NCBI GenBank assembly: GCA_036346275.1
Contig: CM070715.1
Span: forward strand, 71,411,667 to 71,475,666
DNA from: Otatea glauca
Lineage: Eukaryota; Streptophyta; Magnoliopsida; Poales; Poaceae
Length of the DNA: 64,000 nucleotides
Reading direction: 5' to 3'
Part shown: one piece after another, positions 34,701-46,500 of the stretch
Position numbering within the stretch: position 1 is the stretch's first letter
Layout of the letters: every line of letters starts with the position of its first letter
Translations under genes and position numbers: made by a program
The notes under the pieces: generated by a model
The model's database searches: none
What the model was told of the DNA's origin: nothing
What the model saw: only the letters and a program-made list of their open reading frames with translations

Positions 34701-36569
34701 GTCTACTTAAAGATAGCAGCAAAAGGAAAAGGAGGGAACACGATGGAAGAAATAAAATGAAGATCCGTGGTGCGCAGGATCCGAGGATGGGGCGAGTTAG
34801 ATTATCACCAAATAGGCAAATAGGTTAATTGCTGGGTTGGGATGTTGGGATGGATGGAGTAGCCATCATTTGTGTCAAAAGGGGTCATCCACAAGTTGGA
34901 TTGGAATTTGTTTTCGAGGAGTCTGATCAGGGCAAGAACAAGCATAATTTGGTGCCAGATTGCCCCTGGATGGGGGGAGCACGAGCGTAAACAATACTAC
35001 TATCCGTCTGACTTTCGGCCTTTTTCCGGGCTAAGGTGCAGGAATCGAGCCAACTCCGCAACCACTTTCCAGTCGTGTCATGTCTGCCTCTTTCGTTCAT
35101 AACCCCCCCCCCCCCCCTCTCTCCTCTTTTCCCAACACTTCCTGGTCTTATTAAACTTTCTTGCATCCTCCATTAGGGCCTTGTGATCGATGAGGTTTTC
35201 TTTTTATTAGTAAGCAAAGTGAGGATTGATAAGTTTGGGGTTGATGGGAGCAATAATGGAGACATGGAATTTTGCAGAGTTGAGAGGGGGAATGGATCTC
35301 TATCCCATTCATTTCATTCACTGCATGTCTAGAATTGTCACTTTTCTAATTTTCCGTGTAAATTTTTTTTTTCAAATCTAGTCTCTTTTCGAACGTGATC
35401 GGAAAAAATAACCACATCTCCGATCATAAAAACGCCGCTAGGTGACACGCCTACCGGGCCGAGCTCGTAGAAGCTTTCATGGTGCGGGAGGCAGTAGGTG
35501 GCACATCTCACATGCCGGCCGGCACTTTCGTGGTTAGTGATAGAGCTATTTTTACAATTGCGTTCGAAAGAAAGCCAGAATTGCAAAAATATTTTGCCAT
35601 GAAGCTAGAAAAAGTGATGATTTCGTGTGCCTATCTATCTATTTTATTTGCACATCTATACCCCTTTATAATGCACCTAAGCATTCTTTTTTACGTCCAC
35701 CCCAAATAATGCACCTTACTAGAGATGGCCCAACCTTCATGCACCCAGCGAAACGTCCCCAGAAACTTGCCTCCATCAAAATTAACCTCTCAGATCTTTC
35801 CTCAGCTTTACTCACCCACATCCGATGGCCATTGTTTAATTTATCTAACTCATCCCTGTGGCCCACAACAGATCTCCCCCCACCTCCAGCATCATCTCAA
35901 GGAAAAGGGAAGAAATATCCTGGAATTAAGGAAAAGGAAACAAACGTTCTAGAAAAGAAAAAGACCATATATTACGTGTTGAGAAAAGGAAAGCGGAAAA
36001 CAGGGCATTATACTAGTGCCTGTTGGGAGGTGCTCATAGTCTACCTGTCTTTTGTTTCATCCCCTCTCTTTCGCTTCTCTTTTCATTATCCCAATTCCAT
36101 GTCCTATGCGTGGTCTACCATGGCTGAAAGCAGAAGCGATTCCATTGGCACGAGTGGAGGCAGCAAGACCTGCTTGCATCTTTGTGCGGCCCTACCTACA
36201 TCGATGTTGTCGCGATTCGTCCAGGTTTCATCGATCGAAATGTCTAATGACAACAATCTTAAAGCACAAGGTTTCATCAACTTTTCCAGGCTACTTCAGA
36301 GTCACAGGGCACTAAGAAAGTCAGGAGAGCAAATTAGCTAGTGTGGGGAGCAATGCTGGTTACTACTACATAGCCACCGTCTCAACCATGAAAATGAAAA
36401 GGTATGTAGATAGGATAAGTGGTGTTCTCCATGATCTTGTTCTCACAAAGCAGCCTCTGCATTAGTTTGCCACATTGCTTGATAGTATAAAATTGTGGGA
36501 TAATCCTTGGCTTTAGTAGACCCCATGCATGCATGCTAGTAATAGCTTGGTAGATCCAAAAGGCTAAGC

Positions 36570-36669
<100 letters not shown>

Positions 36670-37089
36670 GAGACATGAGAACAAATCTGTGCCATCTTTG
36701 TTGGGAGTTGTTTTTGGCCTAGCTTCCAAGGATGAATAATAATTAAGTTCCATGTGTAGTGATGTAGAAGCTACTAGTATTTGTGTAGTACCACAGGATC
36801 AAGTGGTATCAAAGAGATGTACTACGTGTCAGGAACTAGGAACAAAAGATATTTCGTCCTTTCTTCTCTGTGGAGGAAAAATTCCTCCCATGAACCATTC
36901 TACTGTCAAACGATATGTTCCATTTCTTTCCTTTCGCCCCTGTGTATTCACCTCTGAGTTAAGATAAAAATGATCCCTATCGCATTAGGTTTTAGACGTG
37001 GCACCTTATGGAGAAAACCATAGTTATTAATATTAGGTGAATTAGATACATACGCATGGCACCACGCTACATCGCACGAGGGTGATTTT

Positions 37090-37755
37090 AATGTGCTTTT
37101 AGAAAAACAAAAAACAGTAAAATTTAAATGTATTAATACCATAGTTAGAATTTTTAAAAACCGCACATGTTTCATCATGATTTTAAATTTTTATGGTAAC
37201 TTAGGCATGGTCTTAGGACCCTTGTCAAAAAGTTTAAAAAAATTTCAACATGATTTAATAACTCAATTAAATCAGTAAATTTACTTTAAACACATTAGTA
37301 GTATTGTCAGAATTTTTAAAAATTGCACAAGTTTGATCATGATCTGGAATTTTTACAATAGCTTAGGCATGCTCTCAGGACCCTTCTCAAAAAGTTTCAA
37401 AAATCAAATTCATTTGATGCCTTTGGAAAACAAAAAATAGTGAAATTTAAATGCATTAGTAGCATCGTCAAAGTTTTTAAAAATCTTAAAAGTTTGATAA
37501 TGATTTGAATTTTTTATGGTAGATTAGTAATGCTCTCAGAACTCTTCTCAAAATATTTCAAAAATTTCCACCATGATTTAATAGCTCACATAAATCAGTG
37601 AGGTTATTTTAAATACATTAGTAGCATTGTCAGAATTTCTAAATTTTGCACAAATTTGATCATGAGCTGAAATTTTTATGGTAGCTTAAGCATGCTCTTA
37701 GGGCCTTTCTCAAAAAATTTAAATTTTATTGACATGATTTAATAGCTCAGTAAAG
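37090..37755. repeat. 161-162-bp tandem repeat, four diverged copies
   Basis: The marker GCATGCTCTCAGGACC-like text occurs at about 37205, 37367, 37528 and 37690, always 161-162 bp apart. It is preceded by AATTTTTATGGTAGCTTAG-like text and followed by CTTCTCAAAAAGTTT-like text. The monomer is AT-rich and copies differ at many sites. Confidence 0.85.
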
Positions 37756-37774
37756 TTGCTACAAAAAATACCTT

Positions 37775-37850
37775 TGCCGAGCGAGAATCGAACCCGGGAC
37801 CTCACAAACGCTACACGAGCCGTCTACCATCTCAACTACGCGTACTTGCT
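37775..37850 (-). repeat. tRNA-derived SINE-like element
   Basis: On the - strand a box A-like TAGTTGAGATGG (complement of 37827-37838) and a B box GGTTCGATTCT (complement of 37784-37794) are spaced as in a tRNA. Flanking stems do not form a normal acceptor. It directly abuts the 161-bp tandem repeat. Confidence 0.6.
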
Positions 37851-38171
37851 GTGATGTTAGGTATAACAAATTTATGAGCCTACTACCTGAGATATGCACG
37901 AGGAAGCCGAAAACCTTCTATCTATAATATAGGGACTATTCGCTTTGTGAAAAGCCATGCATTCACCTACAAAGGCTCAGAAATAATTCGTATGGTTGAA
38001 TGGCGTAACTGTTTGCTTTTTCATGTCCGCATTTTCCAAAAGCTCCTATGTGTTTATCTGGACGGGGCAAAAAATGCAATGACCGATGCAAAATAAGGAG
38101 TTGATGAGCCAGGATATACATAGAACCAAAATGAGGCTCGAATGAGTTTCCAGTGGTGAAAGTGCAGAATA

Positions 38172-38396
38172 GGCTGTTTGGTTCGAGAAATGGGGTGATA
38201 AATGGACCATATGATTCTAGCTTTGAATCAAACTTTTTTGTTTGGTTTAAGGAATGGAATAGGTTGATCTATTACCATCTCATCTCTCATAAGCACAAAA
38301 TTAATATAAAATGAGGGATAGTGTCGTCCTATCAAATTTTATAGGATGATTTCCAGTCCATCCTTAGACAAGTGATCCCTTAAACCAAACACGCTC
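38172..38396. mobile_element. MITE with GTTTGGTT ends
   Basis: The left end GGCTGTTTGGTTCGAG and the inverted right end GAGCGTGTTTGGTTTAAG share TGTTTGGTT. Length about 225 bp, no coding sequence. The target duplication is not clear. Confidence 0.55.
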
Positions 38397-40297
38397 TACG
38401 TAACACATGCTGAGTCCTGATCCGGTCTTCATCTCTGGTGAGGCAGGGTGGGGAAAACCGGACCCTTTCCTAAAAACACAAAAACCAATATATACAAAAA
38501 TGCCTTAAAAATCGCGCAAACTTGGGGGCTAGCTCCTCTGCCTTCTTCTATATCTGAGGCGATCGAGCATGAAACATTAATTCTGCATATGGCCAAATCT
38601 ACAAGGCAGTTGCACTGATCAATATGGAATAACAATCTCGGCGGCCAATCCATCCATCTCCCGACCACACGTGACGTGAACCAAACCAGTGAAATCTTGG
38701 AGGAACATAAGCCTTTAGCATTGGTGTGGTGGCTGGCTGGCTCTCCTTTTCGCCTTCTTTTCTTTGTTAGATAAACGGAGGAATCGCCCTTTGCTCCTTT
38801 AGTTGACTGAAACGAAGTGGACGCACGAGACAATGTGTGCTATGCATGACTGCATGAGTGACCGTGGATTCATACACGGGTGATGCCTGACAGTTAACCA
38901 CATCTCAATAATCTTTTCTGGTTGTGAGACTAAAGGAGCTCATGAATCACAAGCCTCCATGCTAAACAGGACAAATGTACTTGGACTGTGGTCTCTCTCT
39001 CTCTGTCTTCACGACTGTGACAAGGATGGAACCTAGAAGAGCCTTAACCAAGGTAGCCAGCCAACAAAAGGACATCATCCACGTACCCGGCCGGTGGAGT
39101 AGCATGTCCATTGTACCGGTGTCAAGTCGGTGTTTGATTCTATCCGCTGATGATATGGATTGATAGTTTAGCCAATAAAATTTCCTGTCCTGCCATGGAA
39201 GGTAGAGAAAACCAAACATATTTTTGAACGCCTATTGTTATTAGTTCTCGGTAAAGAAAACGAAAGCCAACCGATTTGACACCAGGTGTATTAACCACTC
39301 TGTTATCTACTCGCACTAAAAGAAAGGAAAATAAAAAAAATGCACCGTGCTTGTATTATTTGTTAACTTATCATGTAAATCATGGTCTTAGATGGAGCTC
39401 AAACCATTGTTTTCTATTAAACCAAATTACTTTAAAGAAAAGGGCACACGGTTAAGTTCGTAGAAGAGTCAACGACACAATCGGCTATAGAAGATAGTAG
39501 ACTCAAGCTCGTAGAAGAGTCGAAGATGCATTTGAATGCTAATTCCTCTCTGAATAATATGGTCCAATGTTCTGAAAAAGGAAAACAGTCGATATAAGAT
39601 TCGGGGTCAAAAGTTGCACGTCATATTGACATTCAGCCAAACTCTAGCGACAAGGAGACCCTGAAGATCACGGTCGGCTCATTGCAAATAGAAACCGACC
39701 GCGAAGGGAGGAATGCAAGGACCATCAAGCCACAGGGAGATTTGTAGGTCGGCAAGTGGTATAAGGCTGAGAAAGCATTGTCACCACGAAAGCCGATTCA
39801 TAAGCCGAAGCCAACTTTCTCCCAGCTATCCCTATGTATAAAATAAAAACAAGAGAATTTTTTTGGATTTGAAGAAAAAAAATAAATTATATCAATTTTC
39901 ATTTTCCATTTATTTAGTTAGTTTTTCTTAATGAAATGGAAATTATTAACTAAAGGGCAAATACAAATAAAGAAACAACTTTGTTGACCATGATAGATTT
40001 TTATCTAGGCGGAAGAGTCCTCTTAATATTTATCTAGTCTTATATTCTTATATGGGTTTCGGTATATTGAAATACAAATAGAAAAGAGAAGATAGAGGAT
40101 AGGCTCATTACATAAAAAAAGATATGGAAATAGCTATAGCAAAAAAAGAAACAACATGTCACGTTATCCTGCGCGTCAGCCAGATAATATGTATTGGCCC
40201 GACAACCTTGAAAAGGCTCACCAACAGTGCCCTTTTTAGCAGTTTTGTTGGGAGAGAAGGCCAGCTTTGTCGTCACCGTACACATGTCCGATGGAAC
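38397..40297 (+). other. intergenic DNA passing into the left part of a Tat-lineage gypsy element
   Basis: No host gene is seen. From about 39540 to 40297 the base use and repeated CCGAT/AGCCGA words match the element that resumes at 43521, so this is probably its gag side. The exact left edge and 5' LTR were not found. Bases 40293-40297 (GGAAC) are the left target duplication of the solo LTR that follows. Confidence 0.5.
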
Positions 40298-40777
40298 TGT
40301 AAGTTCAAGCTCCATTAGTTTTGGTGATTGGTTTAATATTAATGTTTAATCATTGTTTAATGACAAATCTAATCATTATGAGACTAACATGTTTAATTGA
40401 GCCTTATTCTTATTAGTCTCATATTTGGATGGAAAATAGAAAACCTAAGGTATGCACTTGTATTCACTCTATTGACTTAATGCATACTTAGGATTCAAGT
40501 TAAAGTATGAACTCTTCCATTGCTTTAGTCCAAATATGTGTATTATGTTCCTAATTCATATACTACATGAATGCACACATCTAGGGGGAGTTTATAATTT
40601 AACTTGTTGTTTCAATAGTATTGATCCATGTCTTATTGCTAAATAACATATAAAGGATCAAGACTTTGAAACAATCATTTGAGTATACGAAACTTGTGTA
40701 GTTATATATATACTCATATCAATTTAAATGAAATTTAAATTGAATTCGATTGTCTTTCAATCAATAAAAGGACATTT

Positions 40778-42925
40778 CATCATGTGTTGATGGTGTTCCT
40801 TGTTGATTAAAGACAAGCGAAAAGTTCTTGAGTATAATGAAGCATTAGTTGCATCAAAGTACTCAAGACACAATTAATCTTTCAAATTGATTTGGGTTGT
40901 GCTCAATCAATCTTGGAGGCATCCATTATGTGTTAATGGAGTGCGGTGATGATTGAGACAACCGTGTTTGTTGGACTAACATCTTCCATGAGTTTTGAAG
41001 TAGGTTGAGTCCAAGATGATAAAGAATCGGGAAGAAGAAGAAGTCATCATGTGTTCATAAGCTTCAAGAGGTGATTCGAAAGTAAAGAGAAGGGCTAGAG
41101 AAGGTTCATCATGTGTTGGTGAACAAGAAGAAGAAGATTTGATCCCGGAGAAAAGATGATTGGAAATCATAAAAGCTCCAAGTGGATCGCGTGCGGCAAA
41201 GGTATAACTAGATAGGCTAAAGAGTCTAATTTAGATCGTCGTACTATTAAGAGGGGTTGAGTCTTTTAGCTTGAGCTTCATCATGTGTTGATAAACTCAA
41301 TCCGGTTCACTCTAGCTCACTCTCTTGTTTGGTGTTTGCATGAAGCTAACCATTTGGCATGTGTTGCAAATGGGTGAAGCTTGTGCATTGGATTTTGTAT
41401 GAGCTAAGTATTTGCATGTGTTGCAAATAAGGGTGCTCATGCTTGCATCCTAATTGAATCTTATTTGATTTGGTTTTTGCTTGGAGCTAAGTTTTGCATG
41501 TGTTGCAAATAGAGAGCTCATGCACTTGAATTTGTTGTGGTTGTTTGCATGGTGCTAGAGATTTGCATGTGTTGCAAATAGAGAGCTCATGCTTTGGTGT
41601 TTTAGCTTGTGATTGGGTCATGTGTTGATCATCACAAGGCTAAGCTTGGTTTAGTTGCAAAATGTGTTTTTGCAAAGTGTTGACTTGTTATTTGCAAATG
41701 TGTTTTGCAAATAAGCTGGAAGTTATGAGGTTCAATCCTAGAGCATATGTTGGCATTTGCAAATGTGTTTTGCAAAGTGTCGGGATCATGTGTTGATCCT
41801 TACATGGCTAAGAGGATTGATCTTATGGGTTCGTGGTTTATTTGCGAATGTGTTTTGCAAATAAGTTGGAGTTGTTATTTGCAAATGTGTTTTGCAAATG
41901 AACTTGAGATTATGGGTTTCGATCCTAGAGCATGTGAATAGGGTTTGCAAATGTGTTTTGCAAATTGAATTGATCATGTGTTGATCATCACATGGCTAAG
42001 AGGATTGATCTCATAAGTTCTTGGTTTATTGGCAAATGTGTTTTGCAAATAAGTTGTGCTTAATGAGATTCTTTGGAGTATGTGATTAACATGTGCAAAT
42101 GTGTTTTGCATAATATTGTGATCATGTGTTGATCCTCACATAGCTCAAAGAATAAATCTTTAATGGTTTGGAGAAAAGTTTTTGTGAAAAACCGTGTTTT
42201 CTCCTTATGGCCGGTCGTACCGCCCATGTAGGGCCGGTAGCACCGCCTGGCCGGTAGTACCGCTTATGGGAGCATGTACTGCAGGTCGGTCCGGTGCTAA
42301 CGCCCATGGTAGCCCGGTAGCACCGCTACCGCCCCTCTGGCCGGTGTGAAAATTCCAGAGAGGGATGTTTTTGGGCGGATTGGCGGTCCGGTGCTACCGC
42401 CCATGGTAGGCCGGTAGCACCGGAGGTCCGGTGCTACCGCTCCTCTGGCCGGTGTGAAAAATCCAGAGGAGGTGTTTTTGTGTTCGGCTTGGGTCCGGTG
42501 CTACCGAGGTGAAGGCCGGTGCTACCGCCCGAGCGGTAGCACCGCTCCCAGTTGGCCGGTGCTACCGGATTTCCTGCAACGGCTAGTTTTGTAGCCGTTG
42601 GCGAGGAGGCCGGTGCTACCGGGCCTAGTAGGGCGGTAGCACAGGGTTTGGTGGACTTTTGCCCAATTCGTCCCCAACAGCTAGTTTTGGTTTGGAGGCT
42701 ATAAAAGGAGGCTAGTTGTTGCTGTTGCTAGAGCATTTGGGTGTTTGTAGGAGTTGAGTGCATGTGTTGCCCTCTTCCATTTACTTCTTGAGCTAGTGTG
42801 AGCCTCTAATTGCATGTGTTGCAATTAGGAGAGGATTGAGAGCCTCTTGTGCATGTGTTGCACTCGAGGAGGATCCTAGTGCATGTGTTGCACTTAGGAG
42901 GTCACCGGAAGTGCATGTGTTGCAC
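40778..42925 (+). repeat. array of more than 20 short hairpins with constant TGTGT spacer
   Basis: Repeated pattern: stem, TGTGT, complementary stem. Clear cases: TCCATTA at 40922, GTTCATCA at 41104 (one G:T), TATTTGCA at 41409, TTTGCA at 41493, ATTTGCA at 41561, TTGCAAAA at 41655, TTATTTGCAAA at 41688, TTTGCAAA at 41756, GGATCA at 41783, TTATTTGCAAA at about 41875, TTTGCAAA at 41944, TGATCA at 41971, TGCAAA at 42095, GATCA at 42121, CTAATTGCA at 42808 and AGTGCA at about 42911. Stem sequences differ between sites but each pairs with its partner; TGTGT is always on the + strand. Confidence 0.88.
42205..42660. repeat. GGTGCTACCG / CGGTAGCACC inverted-repeat cluster
   Basis: More than ten copies of GGTGCTACCG or its complement in 450 bp, for example a perfect 10-bp stem at 42390-42399 with 42412-42421. 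Copies alternate in direction and could fold in many ways. It lies inside the solo LTR, downstream of most TGTGT hairpins. Confidence 0.85.
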
Positions 42926-43520
42926 TAGGTGAAGTTCAAGCGGAAGGGCTTGACTTGTTACTCTTGGTGTTTGCCGACACCTAGACGGCGTAGCGACGTC
43001 GTGCGCGGGAGCTCTCAACGGAGGTTGTGAGAAGCCTCGGCAAAGTTTGTGAAGGTTGGAGCTCGCCTACCCAAGAGGGAAAAGGAGCTACCACTAGTGG
43101 ATTCGAGGTGGGTGCTTAATTGGTGGAGCCGGTCCAATTCGTTTGGGCTAACCTCAACGTGGACTAGGGGAGACCGGCAAGTCTCCGAACACCACGGTAA
43201 AAAGTATCGTGTCTCTTGTGCTTGCATTGTGTTTGTTATTTATGTTCAAGCAATTTATATTCATAGAATTAAATTGATTGATTGCTTGTCTTTAGAATTG
43301 CATATTCTTGTTAGAGATATAATTAGTTAGTGCACATAGTGGGCCTAGTTGTTTTAGGCTTTAATTGTCAAAACCTTAGTTTATCGCTTCCGCATTAATT
43401 CTTGTTAAGGTTTTGGCATAAGGATAATTAGGGGTGAATTACTTTGTAGAAATTAGTAGAGAGATTTTAAAAGCCACCTATTCACCCCCCTCTAGTCGGC
43501 ATCCTCGACCTTACAGGAAC

Positions 43521-46500
43521 ACTATCTGCGTCATGGTGACTGGCAGTGACGGTCAGTTAAAGACAAAATATCTGAGACAATACAAGGCCGTTGTGATGAA
43601 TAGGTCGATAAGGTATCGATTCATGAAAGGATTTCTAGATTGATCCGAGAGCAAATACGACCGGATGAAGGGTCGAGTTCTACGACTAATGGATCTGGCA
43701 GGTAAAATATGTGAGCCAATCGAACCAAAGTCTAGGTGGTGTCCTCTAGGGCTTAGCTGATCACAACGTAGACGACTTCAAAGGTTAAGGACCCAGGAGA
43801 TGAGAGAAGTCGAGTAGAAGAAACAAAGGAATGAAGCATTTAATGAACTTCGATCGATGAAAATTGCTAAAAAGGAATAGAGGAAAAAAACCGGTTGAAG
43901 ATGAGTTCGATTCAGCCAATGATTTGGATTCATATTTAATTTGGGATGTTTCTCCACCTCCGATGGATACAACATGGTGTTCACCCGACTGAGTTTAAAA
44001 TAAGTACTGCATCGACTAAAGAGGTTTTCGCTCAGTTGTGCTTGGGGGCTCAAGATGCAGCTTTTGAATCATCGGTATTTGAAGCCCTTGTATTTGAAAG
44101 GTCATATCAATGGCAAGCCCATATCAAGAATGCTGGTTGATGGGGGCGCGACAGTCAACCTGATGCTTTACACTACATGCAAAAGGTTGGATAAGTCTGA
44201 CGAAAATCTCATTAAAACTAACATGATTTTAAATAACTTCACTGGTGATCCTACTGAGGCGAAAAGGGTTATGGTGACAGAGTTAACAGTCGGCAATAAA
44301 ACATAATTGATCGTTTTTTTCGTGGTCGACACCAAGGGTAATTACAGTGTTCTATTAGGGTGAGATTGGATTCACGCCAACTGCTGCGTCCCGTCGACCA
44401 TGTATCAGATGCTCGTCCAATGGAATGGGGACGAGGTCGAAGTGGTTCAAGCTGACACATTGGCTCACATAGCCATGGCGAGTTCAGATGCAAAATAGCA
44501 ACATGACGAGGCCGAGTGCATATCAAGTAAAACCCTAGATGATTGTGATGTCACTTCATCAACAAAATAGGGCTTATTCTGATCAACGTAAGGCCAAGCA
44601 CGCTTGATCGGGCAGGTGAAATTTTATGCCGATGGAGTCCAAATCGGCAATAAAGGCTTTACAAGATAGAATGTGCAGCTATCGGCAAACAACAGATAGC
44701 TACGAGGCTATTGAAGATTATCAAGAAATCGAGAAATTAGGCCAAGGTTTCACATCGAATGATTTACTAGACAAAGTCGACATAGGTGATGGTGATAGAA
44801 AAAAACAAACTTTTATTAGTTCAAAATTAGCCTCAAATTATAATGAAAAGTTGGTCAAGATGTTAAAGAATTATAAAGATTATTTTGCTTGGGAGTATCA
44901 TGAGATGCCTGGTTTAAGCCGACAACTTGTTGAACATCGGCTACCTATAAAGCCAGATTATCGGTCGTTTAAACATTTCCCTAGACAATTTAATACGACC
45001 CTGTATACCACTATAAAAGAAGAAATTGAGCAATTATTGGAGGCTAAGTTTATCAAGCCTTGCTGATATGCTGAGTGGGTTTCCAATATCGTCCATGTTA
45101 TGAAGAAAAATGGCAAACTCAGGGTGTGTGTTGATTTTAAGGATTTAAATAAAGCCACACCAAAGAATGAGTACCCAATGCCAATAGTCTATATGCTTAT
45201 CGATGCTGCATCGGAGAACAGGACTATTAGCTTTCTCGATGGTAATGCTTGATACAACCAAATATTCATGGCAGAAACTGATATACGTAAGACAACTTTT
45301 AGGTACCCTAGTGCTCTAGGTTTGTTTGAATGGGTGGTGATGACGTTCGGCTTGAAAAATACTGGTGGAACATATCAACGTGCCATGAATTTAATATTTC
45401 AGAATTAAATAGGTCATATTGTGGAAATTTACATTGATGATGTTGTTGTAAAATCCAAGGAGGATTTGCAGCATCTGGCCAATTTGGAAACATGTTAAAA
45501 AAGACAAGGGCACATCGTTTAAAGATGAATCCATACAAGTGTGTTTTTGGTGTATCGATTGGCAGTTTTTGGGCTTTATGATTCAAGAAAGAGAGATTGA
45601 AGTCAATCAAGAAAGGGTCAAAGCTATATCTAAGACTAAGCCACTAGCCTACAAAAAAACTTACAGAAGCGATCGGCAAGATTAATTATTTTCGGCGTTT
45701 TATTTCAAATTTATCTAGCCGAATTAGTTTGTTTGCCCCATTGTTGAAATTAAGGGAAAAATCAAGAATTCATTTGGGGGCCAATCAACATAAAGCTTTT
45801 GAGAATATCAAGGACTATCTGTGCACGCCTCCAGTCTTGGCCGCACCAAGGAAAGGTGTGATGTTTAGGTTATATATATTGACTGAGGAGGCAACAATTG
45901 GAGCTGTTTTGGCGCAAGAGACTGATGGTAAAGAGTGGGTTATTTTCTACTTTAGCTGACAGTTAATTGACATAGAAACCAAGTACCCTTTTGTAGAAAA
46001 GCTCTGCTTGTCATTATATTTTGCTTGCATTAAGTTAAGGCATTATATTTTAGCATCGGTTTGTAAGTTTGTTTGCAAAACTGATATCATAAAATATATG
46101 TTGTTAGCTCCAATTTTACGAGGTTGACTTGGTAAATGGGCATACACGCTCATCGAGTTCGACTTAACGTATGAATCGGCTAAAACTGTCAAGGGTCAGG
46201 TGATTACTAATTTTATAACAGGACACAAGACCGATACAAATGCTAATCTAGTATCTGTTGCCCCTTGGCAATTGTTTTTCGATGGATCAGTATGCCGAGA
46301 AGGTATATGTTTGAATTTGTGTTTAGAGTAAATCATAGGTGCTCAAACAATCAAGTCGAGTATGAGGCTTTGCCGAGAGGTCTGCAATTGCTTGATACTA
46401 TCGGTGTCGACTCTATTAAGGTTTATGGAGATTCTTTATTGGTGGTTCAACAAATTAAGGGAGAATATAATTGCCACGATGAAGTTTTGGCCAAATATTT

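Larger units (their letters stand above)
40298..43515. mobile_element. solo LTR, 3.2 kb, inserted in the Tat-lineage element
   Basis: The termini are TGTAAG and CTTACA, a 6-bp inverted repeat, and the flanks are a perfect 5-bp duplication GGAAC (40293-40297 and 43516-43520). It has no pol text. The left end has TTTTGGTGATTGG and ATGACAAA, the right end TATTCACCCCCCTCTAG. The same two blocks occur, inverted, at the ends of the solo LTR at 56007-58540, so both belong to one broad family. Which strand is sense cannot be decided from the LTR alone. It contains two families of inverted repeats, listed separately. Confidence 0.9.

Noticed and set aside
37775..37850. Functional tRNA gene on the - strand
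   Set aside because: B box has a mismatch and the acceptor stem does not pair.
40778..42925. CRISPR-like repeat-spacer array
   Set aside because: Although a short constant word recurs, the spacing is irregular, the constant part is 5 nt, the flanks are self-complementary and the host is a plant retroelement.
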